Below are positions 23,801-35,388 of a stretch of DNA of 43,737 nt, one piece after another (positions within the stretch are counted from its first letter, which is position 1; each line of letters starts with the position of its first letter). The translations under genes and the position numbers were made by a program. Source of the stretch: Alectoria sarmentosa (Eukaryota > Ascomycota > Lecanoromycetes > Lecanorales > Parmeliaceae); assembly GCA_009733775.1 (NCBI GenBank), contig WOGZ01000282.1, positions 1-43,737 of the forward strand. The letters are read 5' to 3'. The notes beneath the pieces are model-generated. The model saw only the letters and a program-made list of their open reading frames with translations. It was not told the origin of the DNA and searched no databases.

Positions 23801-24647
23801 ACCTGCTTTAGCCGCTGTCTTCGTTGCCTTGCCACGCGCCACCTTAGTACAGCCTTACCAATGCTGAACCACTGCAAATGTCTTCGCTCGACCATTTGGC
23901 CCGCCAGGCACTCTTGTATTCTTCGATGGCCGAGGCGAAGCTGATCCAATTACGTCACAGACATCGTGACTTGAATATCGTGTAGAGTTCGGATATCGAG
24001 TCAAAATCGTGAGGCTGGACTCGATTCGAGCCTCGGACGGCTCTAGGCACCCGTATCAAGAATTCGTATTGTACATTCTGGTATTCCAATTCTCGAATTC
24101 TGGATGCATGCCCGAGCATGCGACTACCACAGCTCCGGGTTTCTCCGTCATGGGCTCCAGCCTAGCCTCCCGCATCCGCAGCGACGATTGTTAGCTAATT
24201 GTCTTGGGCATCTATCACCGAGCCGACGTACATTTGACAGTCTCGTCACCTGCGTCTTGCCCTGCCCTGAGCAAGTCTCCGCGCGGTGAGCGACCTTGCG
24301 TATCATAGCGTTGGCCATGTATTTCCTGGTTGTGATTGGCTGGAAAGTATGACCAGCATCTCTCATACAAATTTAATCGAGAAATCCATGCGCAAGACGA
24401 GACGGCTGTGTTGCTGAAGGACGGTCATGAATCTCAGCGGGCTGATTCTGAATCTCGAGACTCACCGTAAGGTGCACCGCCGCCTTCGTTTTCATGTCGA
24501 GGTAAAGCGTCCCTAGAGGTAGCAGGGCTTGCAATGCTTTCATAAGAGGCAAGACCCTCCACTTTTCGCTTTCCTCGATCTCACAATCGTACTTTGATCC
24601 GTTTGCCTCTCACTAGATCCAAACCGTCTTTGACAGCCGTCGCTATC
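20835..24647. other. 3.8 kb gene-poor region
   Basis: Base composition is normal, so this is not a RIP block, yet I could not support a gene. Frames that read somewhat protein-like are 21026-21388 (-), 21668-21895 (-), 22468-22752 (-) and 22946-23269 (+), but all are short, lack known motifs and do not join in phase. Decayed genes or a single-copy remnant of a mobile element are possible. The right end holds the promoter of the sugar transporter. Confidence 0.5.
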
Positions 24648-26467
24648 ATGTCTCTTAGAAATCACTGCTCTCGGACGAATCGTGCAGCTGAGGTGGTTAT
24701 TCTCACCCCCTGGTTATTGGTTGTTCGACATAAACGATGTGTTATCTAGGGAAACTTTGGAGAAGTGTTGACCATTTCCGACGTTGTCACGAGCAGTAAT
24801 GCCTTTGCCAACGCCAAGGACGCGGAATCTCCAAGAACATTTACCTCGGCTACCCTTATGTTATATTCTTTCTTTGCAGTCGGCTTCTTGTGTTCTACTA
24901 TGAACGGTTTCGATGCGTCTCTGCTCAATGGATTACTTCAAAATGAAGACTTCAAAACCTACTTTCATGGTGCCAACACTGGGATTTGGGTCGGTATAGT
25001 GGCTTTCCTCTACCAAATCGGCAGCATTGCGGCAACTCCTTTTACTGGACCAGCCGTAGATGCCTGGGGTCGACGACGAGGTATATTCATTGGCGCCTTT
25101 GTAGTCACCATTGGCACTGTGGTTCAAGGCACAGTGGTCTATACCCATAACCTCAAGCAGTTCATGGCAGGGCGTTTCATAGTTGGGTTTGGTGCGCAAA
25201 TCGCTGGCAGCGCAGGCCCAATATATGTGATAGAGATGTGTCATCCAGCCCATCGTGGTGTGATCACAGCGCTCTTCAACACCTTCTGGTAAGTTAATCA
25301 GTCAGAATCGATTCCCAAAAATCTAATCGTTCGTTCATAGGTTTACTGGTTCCATTATTTCCGCTAGTGCCATCCGTGGATCCCTCAAGCTGGCAGGTAA
25401 CATCACCTGGATCCTTCCTGTTTGGCTTCAGCTTCTGTGCTCCAGTTTAATCGTTGCTTCCGTCCTATTCCTGCCGGAAAGTCCAAGATGGCTTTTCGTC
25501 AACAACCAGCAGGATCGTGCCAAGGCCATCCTCATCAGATATCACGGCATGAACAACGTGAATAGTATCTGGGTCCAGCTGCAGCTACGAGAGTACGAAG
25601 AGTCGTTGAACAAGAACGGAGCGGTATGTGTCTTCCGGGTCATAGTACCATGGAGCAAGCTGACTCAGACTCTTTTCAGGACAAGCGCTGGTGGGATTAC
25701 CGTTGCCTTTTTCACAACCGCGCATCCATGTATCGGCTCATTTGTGCCATATTGATGAACACATTTGGGCAGTGGACTGGCAATGCCATCTTAGGAATAC
25801 TCCTGAGTGCAGTCCTCGATCGAGCGGGCATTCGGAATGAAACCATGCAGACCAATATTAATCTTGGCTTGGCTTGTCTACAATTGGTTATGGCCGTTAT
25901 TGGCGCTTTCCTCGTCGACCTCGTAGGACGTCGTCCGCTCCTAGTCCTCACGAATATAACGCTTGCTTTCATATGGCTGGGGATGACAGTTGCAACATTT
26001 TCACATACCCATACCGGATCCGTCGGAGCTGGTCGAGCGGTATTGGCCCTTATCTGTATGTTCGACATCATTTTTGCCACCGGGATCACGCCTTTGCAAG
26101 TTTTGTATCCGGTCGAGGTTTTGTCATTTGAGATGAGAGCTAAAGGCGTCGCACTCACAGGTTTGTTCGCAGATGCTGCCGGACTACTCAACCAATTTGC
26201 ATGGCCTATTGCCCTCGCAAATATTGGCTGGAGAACTTATATTATTATGATGTCCTGGTGCCTATTCCAAGCACTAGTCATATATCTGTATTTCCCCGAG
26301 ACTCGAAATTGTACGGTAAGCATTTCATCAAGGTCGATTCATTCATTGAGCTGATCCTTGAGTAGCTCGAGGAACTCGATAAGATCTTCGATGCAAAAGA
26401 CCCTCGCTCAGCCTCGCTCGAGAAAGAAGTACTTACCTCTACTAGCCATGCGAGTAGCCGTACCTGA
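24648..26467 (+). CDS. MFS sugar transporter, lactose-permease-like
   Basis: Twelve-helix sugar porter of the major facilitator superfamily, in the plasma membrane, expected to import mono- or disaccharides with protons. Model: exons 24648-24692, 24750-25288, 25341-25623, 25680-26315 and 26366-26467, 534 residues. Family signatures seen: WGRRRG after helix 2 (about residues 121-126), GRFIVGFGAQ in helix 4, PESPRWL after helix 6, LVGRRPLL between helices 8 and 9 and PETRNCTLEELD after helix 12. The last is complete only after removing the 50-base final intron. MNGFDASLLNGLL and QWTGNAILGILLSAVL resemble fungal lactose-permease-like (Lac12-type) transporters. The first 45-base exon is the weakest part: its donor is gtggtt, and the main frame otherwise has no nearby ATG. 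The substrate cannot be told from sequence. No sugar hydrolase lies nearby. Confidence 0.9.
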
Positions 26468-27133
26468 TGATATCTGCCTATCAAGTGATCCGAAGGTCGA
26501 GGCGGGGATTCATTGGAGCTACCAGATCGTTGTTTAATTTAATAAGCAATTCAGAGAGCGCAGATTGGTGGGGTTATTGGGCTAGAATGCCCTGCATCTT
26601 CGAACATATGCACGTCAACGTAGTCATCCACATTACTCTCTATACGCGCGAAGTTCCTGTGATATTCTCGGATAAGATCTACACTAACAGCCAACCGATA
26701 GGGAGCATTTTCCCATCAACTTGCTAGATTCATGCTTTCTCTATGAAATCGGGCTGATATGAAAGCTGCCCGATGTAGGTCTTCATACGCCCTGATTAGA
26801 CTGCAATGGCTCAGAGGGATGATTACGCCATTCGAAAACATTCACCTTCCTCAGCCTCGTCGGACGTAGTCCTCTTGAAAGGCATCTGATTCCCCCAGTC
26901 TTCATATCTCATGTTTCCTTTCTTTGTTCCCTTTTTTTCTCTGACAACTTGAGTCTCTTCATTAGCAGTGACTATGTTATCATGTGGGTTTCTTCCTGAT
27001 AAATATTCTTCTGATGTCGCTTTTGGCGCAATTTGACTGACCACCGACTCTAGATTCTTCACAATTGTCCAATTGCTCCTATTTCCGAGCCGGAACTGTA
27101 CTCGCGCTCTTTCTTTGCCATGTTGTTCATGCA
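26468..27133. other. Intergenic stretch and unresolved 5' end of next gene
   Basis: No independent gene seen. The frame of the next gene is open from about 27,036, directly after an acceptor-like ctctag at 27,031-27,036, and encodes a signal-like string (TVLALFLCHVVHA). A missing first exon of that gene may therefore lie here. Confidence 0.4.
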
Positions 27134-29316
27134 ATGCCTGTTGGATGGGGTCGCACAGTACTCAGCACAGAGTCTTTCGTTCCAGATGCAGATGGAGGAC
27201 CCATCGCTCAGTCCAGCGATATCTGGGCTACGGTCATTGCCAATGTCGCTCCGTTGATGGCTCTTGTAGGTGAACGTAACGCCAAAGAGTTCCTCCGCGC
27301 GTCCTCATCTTGGGATCAACGTCTCATTATGGCTACTGCACCCCTCGGGATTCTCTCGATAATGATATGTGCGATTCGGCTGAGTGGCCCACGGCTTTTG
27401 CGTCGCCTTATCGGCCGTGAGTCTGAGCGAAGGAGCGAGGCTCTGGTCGAGTTGACGCCATTAAGTGTTGCGCCTGCTTCTAGTGTATTTACCTCTCAAG
27501 GTCTGGAAATAGAGCCGAGTGAACAGCAGCATCGAGTCGCATTCGTCTGTGCCCATATCAAGAGCACAACAGAAACGTTCAAGGCTTTGAGCGCTTTCAA
27601 AACATTACTTACGTCTAGAGACGGCAAAGCAAGTATAGATCGAGATTATGAGATTGTGCTGGGGATTACAGAAAGCAACCTGGCGGCAGATGAAACGGCG
27701 AAGCTTGTAGCTTCCATAATCGACGAAAGATTGAACATCGACGAAATTTTAGCTCGTGGTGTTATATGTACCTCTTTGAGCTTCCGAATGATGGGTATCT
27801 CCCAAGCAACGCTGACTCTGAAAACTTACTAGGGGGGTCGCGGTATGGCACAGCTAGCCTCCAAACCCTTGTCATGGGGCTCTGTGGCTACTGCGGCATG
27901 GTCATTTTCATATTCGCGCTTCTGATGTTGATCAAGGCCAGTGTGTTAGTTGAACCGCTACCTTTGCCACTCATTTTTGACGAATCTACAACAATCTGGA
28001 CTTTTAGTGACGCTCGTCACGCTGAGCATCGGGCTTTCAGTGTGCCACCTCAACGTAACCTCGTGTTAGCTGCTCCCGCATATATCGAGGGTGTTGACAG
28101 CAAATTGAAGCGAGAAATTTTCACGACTCTCACGTGCGCAGGGCTTGTTTGTTCCTTCGTTGCGTATTACTTAGCCGTTCGAGTCGCGCAATGGTGGGTC
28201 CCTTTCAGCAATCTGGCGATCGTTTGGCTCGCGGCCGCTTTTCGGGCTATCCTCATAAAGAGCTTCCTAGTCGCAGACGAAGACAAAGAGGACCTCAGAG
28301 AGCACTGGCTCGGCATTTTCCGTGACAACGTCTACGACTCTCTCGTTGCAACTGTCGAGACCATTTCGCCCCAGGGAGCGGACCTCTCCGCCGCGCCGCG
28401 AGTTGGGCAACCTCCAAGAGCAGGGGTTGATCCTCAGCTTGAAGCCGAAGAGCCGGGTTTCGCATCTTGTGTGCTGGTAGTTGCAAAGCCGATTCGTCAG
28501 TCTTTGAAAAGCTGGTCAGGGGGTGAGGATGTCATGAAAGTCGGCTTGGAGATGGCAAAGAATATTTGCAACACTCACGCCTTCGCGCATGCAGGGCACG
28601 ATTTGAATATCAAAAAGATGCCATTCTTCAAGCGCGTCCTTCGATTTCGCCTCATGATATATGTCCCGGGTGTGCTATGGAAGGCCGATACGGACCTTGA
28701 TTATGTCATGACAGACGAATTCGATCTTCCCAATCTCTACCGAGATATCATGAAGATTACCCATCTCTGCGCTAATGTCAGGGGAAACGTTACGAGACGC
28801 ACCTTGACACTACAATCCCAAGCTGAGATCAGTAACGTGCTTTGCGGTCCAGTCAGGGTACCGAGCGACAATGATCTCGGAGGTTCCAAAACGCTCCGGG
28901 AACTGCTCCACTTTCTCCGCAGCTTAAATCCCCCATCTATGAAGTACTACACGTTGGAGCAGACGCTCCTCCTACCCACTATCCAGCTGGCAACGATGTA
29001 CGAATCCTTCCACGAAACACCAAGTCCTAGGATAGCAACGTATCAGAACGGGTATACGGATAATTTGAGGCTGAGTGGTGCGGCATATTTAGGTTCTTTG
29101 GATCGTGCTTTTGAGCAACACGGGATTTGGGATGCGTTTATGGAGGTCAAGCCGGCGCAAGCTGTGGAGGACGAGGGGGTTGTGAGACCAAGGGATGAGG
29201 CTAGTGGGCTATACGGAAGACCAGTCGGTCAGAGGCAGGGAATGACGCAGTTATCGCCGGGGGCTTGGTTGCAATCGGGCGCTTGGTTGCAAGATCGGGT
29301 GCCGTATCATACGTGA
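27134..29316 (+). CDS. Large fungal multi-pass membrane protein (orphan family)
   Basis: Two long frames make one protein of about 714 residues: 27134-27794 and 27833-29316. The segment APLGILSIMICAIRLSGP followed by a basic stretch (LLRRLIGRESERR) resembles the N-terminal part of fungal proteins often labelled ankyrin-related; this is from memory of the family and only moderately sure. Hydrophobic stretches occur near residues 75-95, 235-260 (LCGYCGMVIFIFALLMLI), 330-350 and 355-375 (WWVPFSNLAIVWLAAAFRAI). The C-terminal 300 residues are soluble and unrecognised; no ankyrin repeats are visible. The frames join only if a 38-base intron (donor gtatct, acceptor ctag) is real, or if an indel lies between 27,693 and 27,832; a run of six G follows the acceptor. 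The start is also doubtful, since in-frame TVLALFLCHVVHA precedes the first ATG. Confidence 0.65.
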
Positions 29317-30366
29317 AGGGGAAGGGCATTTGTGTGGCCTGAACTTGGGGACCAGACAAGACTGATCTCAGCGCTACTTATTGAATCATCGGATGGGAAT
29401 ATGACCATCGACGTCTGGGATTTGTGGTCAAGTTCCTCTCCAGCACAGTCAATTCATGAATGGGCGCTATTGCTACCTCATGGGTTGCAACTTCGGCTCC
29501 AAGGCTTTCTATTCAGCACCAATGAACTCGCTCAAATCGTGTCACAACTAGTTATCCCAGTACTCCTTTATTGACAATGAACATGAACATCGATAGAATG
29601 TAGGAACGATTTTTTCCTATTTCTTCTCGACCATGCCTGGTAGGAATGGGGGGGGAAATATGTCTACGACACTAAGTAGACATTCAGTGAAGAAGGCGAT
29701 GCTCCTAAAATAAGCATCTTTGAATACCTCTAAGAGTAGTATCGTCTCGGAGCCACTGCTTACAGCCAGCTCGGCCAGTACAGCCTGTTTCACTGATCAC
29801 GCGATCAGATATCTTTCAGGGAATCAGATCTGTTACATTTGTCCATCTTGTCGGTCATCAACCAATCATAGCGAATAGTAGAAGTCTTGCCGTTTTCTAA
29901 GAGCAGGAAGATATTGCTGCAGATCACGATTCCCGACTTGAGAGCTGAATTATCTTGACTTTTCCTTGATGCTATGTTGGAGAAGTGGAGAGAGGAAAGT
30001 GCGGGATTGTTCAGCCCTATTATGCTTGGCGCGACTGATCTGCTGCCAAGTTAGAACTTCGAATGCGCGGCCAGCAGACCCTTGATGCTCCTATCCGTCG
30101 AGAACTGTTGATGTCTTCTTATTGCTGACGGCCATTCGCTAGATTTCAAAGACAGATTCTCACGGTATACATAATCCCTGTCTTCTTGCCGTTGTTTACA
30201 ATAGGCCCGCATCACCCAACACAAGAAGAGCTCCTTACATCAAATTCACAGCTCGCGACGATACCATCCACCCCCTGAGAGCCTATCGGACAAGTGCCAT
30301 CCCAGTCTCATTAGCTCTTTCTGGGTATACGCCAATGATTGTGCGGCTTTGAGAGCTTAGGAGACA
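29317..30366. other. Intergenic stretch upstream of striatin gene
   Basis: One kilobase with no supportable gene. An 80-codon frame at 29332-29574 (+) has no family likeness. A run of eight or more G occurs near 29,649-29,656. Probably the promoter and leader of the striatin gene, which in other fungi is long. Confidence 0.4.
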
Positions 30367-33111
30367 ATGGCATGGCAGAACTCCGCTGGCATGGGGGGCA
30401 GCGGAGGGAGTGCCGGCGGTGGGAGCGAGGCAGGTCATAGTGGAGGGCAGCCTCAAGGCACAGAGTATACGTTACAAGGTCAGCACACAAATAAGCGTCA
30501 TCATCTGTGGAGGATCCAAACTTCTCCGCTGACCCTTCTTTCATTACAGGGGTCATGCGCTTCCTGCAGACTGAATGGCATAGACACGAGCGTGAACGTA
30601 ATGCCTGGCAAATTGAAAGAGCGGAAATGAAATCGCGCATAGGAAAGCTCGAGGGTGATGGGAGGACAAACAAGCGACTGCGGGAATCAATGGACAAACA
30701 CATCAGGCTCCTGGAACATGCCCTGAAGACTGAAAGGGAAAAGGCCAAATCTCGGCAATCTGGGTCGCAAGCGGAAGACAAGAAAGAGGAGAGTCAGATC
30801 ACCAAGCAGAATGTCAGGCCGACCTCCAAGGGTAGGCCTACCCTGCCACTCTCCCATTCTTGGTGGCTAACAAATCCCGCGATCTCTAGGCAAACCTCAC
30901 AACTCCTTCCTCGACCTCGAACCCGAAGATCAATCCGCTCCAAGTCTCAGACATGAATCGGAAAGAGATCGGTCACGAATGTACCTTGGCAAATGCATCG
31001 AAGAGGTCTCGTACCACGTCTTGTCGTTTAACGGCCAGCAGCATTATAGCGAAGAGCCAGAGCAAGCTCTTCAAAATCACCAATACGCCAACGATCAGCA
31101 ACCACAGAAATCTTTAGAGGAGGTTTATGTTCAGCAAAGACAAAAGCAGCTACCAAACAATATCGGATCACTAGGACCATCGCCCGTACCCAATCATCAA
31201 CCTCCGCCCGTTCCTCGAGTCTCTGATATCCCAGCACTCTCTCGCACCTCACAGCAACCAGAACAGGCATCCTACATGGCTCGAAGTCTGCCGGAACGAC
31301 AAGCGCAACAGCAGAATTCGCCTCTTACTGCTATCGATCGGTCAAATCAACCTCGATCAGAATACAGCTTCCCCAATCGTGATCGCGATGAGCAAGTTGA
31401 AAAAGTGTCGCATAGCTACGATTCATTTGGCCGGCCGATAGCCCCTCGTGAAGATGAGGAAAGTCCAAGGACGCCAGAAGAGGCGGAGGTTGCAGAAACA
31501 GATGGGTGGAACTTTGACGACCCTGCAGAGCCTCCTCTTACAGAAGATCGGATTGCGCCAGAGCAACCATTACCGCAGAGACCTGATACCGACGTCTTTC
31601 CAAACGCGAACAACGTTGCGCTGAAATCTCCCACTCGCGTAGGACCTAGTTCGCATAGGCGGAAAAGCTCGTTATCAAGAAGGCGGCCGAGCGATGGATC
31701 ACATGAGCTGAGAGAGCTATCAACATCGCATACAGGTGGCAGCTTTAGAGGCGATCCTGGACAATTCAAGGTTCGGTTTGCACTCAGAGGTCATCTCGAT
31801 GTCGTGCGGTCCGTCATTTTCACTGGTGGAGGGAGCCCAGCACAACCTGAGATCTGCACTGCTGGAGATGACGGGACAATCAAGAGGTGGACGGCTGGCA
31901 GCAATATGAACAAGGGAGAAGATCTAGATCTCAAATGCGACCATACCCATCGAGGCCATACTGGCGCCGTCCTCTCGCTTGCGGCATCTTCTGTACACCA
32001 GCCATTTACAAACGGCGGTAGGGCTCAAGGAGATGGCTGGATCTTTTCAGGAGGTCAAGACGCTACAGTGCGAGTATGGGAACGGGGCAGGGTTGACCCG
32101 AAAGCTACATTGGATGGTCATACAGACGCCGTGTGGACGGTCTGCGTCCTGCCTGGAACTTCGGCATCGATTCTTGGAGATCAGTCTATACATCACGGTG
32201 GCTCGGACCGAACTATACTCGCATCTGGTGCCGCCGATGGAATAATACTCATCTGGGCTGTTAGCACACCACCGCAAACATCCTCACCACATCAAGCGTC
32301 GAGAAGAGGTACCGGAGGTAGCCGCAGAGCAAATTCAGTGTCGGCAGGCTCCAACTTCCCGTCCTCACCACAACCAAATACAGCTACCTCAAAACCATTC
32401 CAATACTCCCTTGTCCACCGAATAGAGCGACCTGATCACCCATCTCCCACCTGCATAAGTCCTCTGTCCATGTCCGGCGACACTTTCGTCGTATCTTACG
32501 CCGATGCTTCGATCCTCGTGTACAGCACTCGTACAGCAGAAGAGATGGTCAGCATGGCAAGTCTGGAAACATACGACGGAACTCCAGGCACAGGCGTCAA
32601 TGCAGTAGCTGCTACGACAGCTGGTCTGGAAGGTACCATGAGTTTCGACTCCGGAAGAGGTGTACCAGAAGATGAGAGCATGGTCCATGGCCCTACTGGA
32701 TCGAGCAGCGGTGTGGAGGGCATGATACTGAGCGGGCACGAAGATCGCTACATCAGATTCTTCGATGCCAACAGCGGTAAGGCACTTGCTCGTTCACACC
32801 ATGACAACATACTGATGGATCTAGGTCAATGCACGTACGACATGCTAGCCCATCCCGCCGCCATCTCTGCGCTTTCCCTCTCACCCTCAGGTGCGGAACT
32901 CGTCTCTGCTGGTCACGACGCTAGTCTACGCTTCTGGTCACTGGAAAAACGATCGTGCGCACAAGAAATCACCAGCCACCGGCTGATGCGGGGAGAAGGG
33001 ATCTGCAGTGTAGTGTGGAGTCAGGACGGCAGGTGGGTGGTCAGTGGAGGGGGAGACGGTGTTGTGAAGGTGTTCGCAAGGTCAAATGGGGACCAAGGCA
33101 GGCAGGTATAG
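30367..33111 (+). CDS. pro11: Striatin, STRIPAK scaffold
   Basis: Striatin family (PRO11 of Sordaria, HAM-3 of Neurospora), the regulatory B''' subunit that scaffolds PP2A and kinases in the STRIPAK complex, needed for hyphal fusion and fruiting bodies; acts at nuclear envelope and endomembranes. Model: exons 30367-30478, 30550-30831 and 30890-33111, 871 residues. A Gly-rich start is followed by the striatin signature YTLQGVMRFLQTEWHRHERE, complete only after the first intron (gtcagc...tacag). A coiled coil runs to about residue 110. The second intron (gtaggc...ctag) leads into a domain with LGKCIEEVSYHVLSF. A long Pro/Gln/Ser-rich linker follows, then WD40 repeats from about residue 425 (FALRGHLDVVRSVIF, GHTGAVLSL, GHTDAVWTV, GHEDRYIRFF, GHDASLRFWSLE, VVSGGGDGVVKVF), ending in the blade that closes the propeller. 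Confidence 0.96.
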
Positions 33112-33755
33112 TCGTGCCCCGGGAGTATACCCGGAAGTGCTGTGGCTCTGATTGTTCATTTCTTGTACCATTTGTATCACGGTTTCTCGCACGACTTTGG
33201 ATGTGGCTTGTCACGGTCACGGCGGAGCATAGCACGCATATGCATCTTATACCAACTTGACTTGTGTGTTATTGTATGTTCAAGAATCTCACTCATTCGA
33301 CTTGTGATCCTGTTCTTTGAACAGAGACAAATGACCAATATTCGACATGCAAGTTTGGTGGCTTGAAAATTGTCCATAAGGTGCGCCATCCTTTGCGCCT
33401 TTTTCTTCCTCTTCAGTGTTTCTGATTATTTACATTCGCATCAGGCAGCCACGGCGAAGGAAGACTCAGACCAATCATATATCGTCGCTGTCGCTACGTC
33501 GAGCATGATTGAATGACCTCACTGTCGGTTTCCAGCTCGGCCGGGGTTTCCGGCAAACTAGGCCGGAAGAATGCTAGATAAGCGAGGGTCTAGACTTGGC
33601 GTTGGATGGGAGGTGGGGCGGGTGTTTTGTATGGGCGAATTTGTCCGGCAGCTACTTAGGAAAGGTAGCTGATGTGGGGTTGATCAATTAATTTATCAAC
33701 GATAAGAATACTCATCAATATCTGCACAGACAATGGAGATGGTGTACGATGATTA
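33112..33755. other. Striatin 3' end and intergenic stretch
   Basis: No supportable gene. Frames such as 33142-33366 (+) and 33177-33389 (-) are short and without motifs. Confidence 0.4.
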
Positions 33756-33876
33756 TTTCATTCTTTCCTCCTCTTCTTCGTCTTCCTCCTCCTCCTTCTT
33801 CTCCTCCTCCTCCTCCTTCTTCACCACATCACCTTTTTCTTCTCTTTGTCTCTGCTTCAATTGACATTCCGAAGAG
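33756..33876 (+). promoter_or_regulatory. Pyrimidine-rich leader of the acid phosphatase-like gene
   Basis: From about 33,756 to 33,835 the plus strand is a nearly pure C/T tract (ttcctcctcttcttcgtctt and so on), ending about 40 bases before the start codon at 33,877. CT-rich tracts just upstream of the start are a common core-promoter or leader feature of well expressed fungal genes. Confidence 0.5.
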
Positions 33877-35388
33877 ATGCTTCCACGCACCCTCCTCCCC
33901 TTCGCCCTACTACTTCCCTTCACCCAAGCCGCAGAAACTGTCCTCGGCCTCTACATCTTCTCCCGCCACGGCGACCGTTCCACCAAAGCTTATCCTCCCA
34001 CCGCTCTCACAGACTTAGGATACAACGAAATCTTCTCCTCCGCCACCTGGTTTCGTGAGAATTATATCAACGGCACCTCCCCTATCAATGGCATTGCCAC
34101 GAATAATGTCAAGCTTTCGCAGATCGCCGCCTCGGCGCCTTTCGACAACGTTCTCATGAATTCCGCCCAAGGCTTCTTGCAGGGACTTTATCCTCCTGTT
34201 GGCGCTACACTTGGAAGTCAGACTCTTGGCAATGGCACTCTGGTAACGGCGCCGCTGGATGGATACCAACTCATCCCTATCCAGACAATCACCACCGGCA
34301 CAGGCAGTGAGAACGATGCTTGGTTACAGGGTGCAAGCAATTGCGCAAACGCCGAGGTCAGCTCGAACAACTACTTCTCCTCGCCTGAGTACATGGCTCT
34401 CCTGAACAGCACCCAAGCCTTTTACAGCAGCATTCTGCCAACCGTCAATACCACGTTCAACGCCAGCCAGTTGAATTTTGAGAACTCATACCTACGTATG
34501 ATCCTCCTTCCTACAAATTCTATTCTTCCCACCCTTCTGGCCAGGCTAACAAAATCTGCTATAGTCTTCGACTACCTCAACGTCGCCGAAATCCACAATG
34601 CCACCATCCCCTCCTCTAACCTCCTCACCCCAGAAACCCTCCTCCAAGTCCGTACATTAGCCGACAATCACGAATACAACCTCGCTTACAACGCCTCCGA
34701 CCCCATTCGTGCCATCGCTGGCGCCACCCTCGCCGCCCAGATCGTCACAGCCCTCAATACGACCATCACATCCAATGGCACAACAGCCCCCATCAATGTC
34801 CAGCTCGGCGAATACGGCCAATTCCAGTCCTTCTTTGGCCTCGCAAACTTGACATATTTGGGCGCTGATTGGATAGGCATCCCGGATTATGCGTCCACGA
34901 TGACGTTTGAGCTGTTGACGGATGTCGCGCCTACACCATTCCCCGCGGTGGATGATATCCAAGTAAGGTTTTTCTGGCATAATGGCACTACGGGTAGCAC
35001 TTCGACTCCGATGGCCTACCCACTCTTTGGACAGCAAAATCTGACGCTTAGTTGGAACGACTTCACAGCTGGTATGAACAATTTCGCCGTTGGCTCGCAG
35101 TCAGATTGGTGCAGTGCCTGCGGTAATACGACGGGCGTGTGCGCTTCCTCTACGCTTACGTCGCCTTCTTCGGGCGGAAAGGGCGGAAGTAGCGGCAGCA
35201 GCAGCAGCAGCAGCGGCGGTGGAGGCGGTGTAAGCAGGCCTGTGGCTGGTGTCATTGGTGCTATGGTTACACTGGCTGTGATTCTGGGAGTCGAGGGATT
35301 GATCATGTTAGTTGCGGGGTTGAGATTGGTTAGTAAGAAGAGACTGGGAGCGGGGGCGAGGGAGGGGACTGTGAGGACGAAGGCTTAA
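33877..35388 (+). CDS. Histidine acid phosphatase-like membrane-anchored protein
   Basis: Histidine phosphatase superfamily, branch 2 (acid phosphatase/phytase type), exposed on the cell exterior. Model: exons 33877-34495 and 34565-35388, 480 residues. Residues 1-18 are a signal peptide (LLPFALLLPFTQA). The catalytic RHGDR motif is residues 30-34. The intron 34496-34564 (gtatga...tatag, branch ggctaac) is 69 bases with no stop, so the frame runs through it; removing it gives SYLLFDYLNVAEIHNAT, as expected for the family. The usual downstream His-Asp or His-Ala-Glu proton-donor motif is not evident; the corresponding place reads QLGEYGQFQSFFGL. Many N-glycosylation sequons (NGT, NTT, NAS) are present. 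The tail has a Ser/Gly linker, one transmembrane helix (AGVIGAMVTLAVILGVEGLI) and a short basic cytosolic end. Likely phosphate scavenging or wall function. Confidence 0.88.
   Translation: MLPRTLLPFALLLPFTQAAETVLGLYIFSRHGDRSTKAYPPTALTDLGYNEIFSSATWFRENYINGTSPINGIATNNVKLSQIAASAPFDNVLMNSAQGFLQGLYPPVGATLGSQTLGNGTLVTAPLDGYQLIPIQTITTGTGSENDAWLQGASNCANAEVSSNNYFSSPEYMALLNSTQAFYSSILPTVNTTFNASQLNFENSYLRMILLPTNSILPTLLARLTKSAIVFDYLNVAEIHNATIPSSNLLTPETLLQVRTLADNHEYNLAYNASDPIRAIAGATLAAQIVTALNTTITSNGTTAPINVQLGEYGQFQSFFGLANLTYLGADWIGIPDYASTMTFELLTDVAPTPFPAVDDIQVRFFWHNGTTGSTSTPMAYPLFGQQNLTLSWNDFTAGMNNFAVGSQSDWCSACGNTTGVCASSTLTSPSSGGKGGSSGSSSSSSGGGGGVSRPVAGVIGAMVTLAVILGVEGLIMLVAGLRLVSKKRLGAGAREGTVRTKA

Noticed and set aside
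24648..35388. Sugar transporter, membrane protein and phosphatase-like gene as a nutrient-uptake or biosynthetic cluster
   Set aside because: Striatin lies between them, there is no backbone enzyme, hydrolase or local regulator, and spacing is ordinary.
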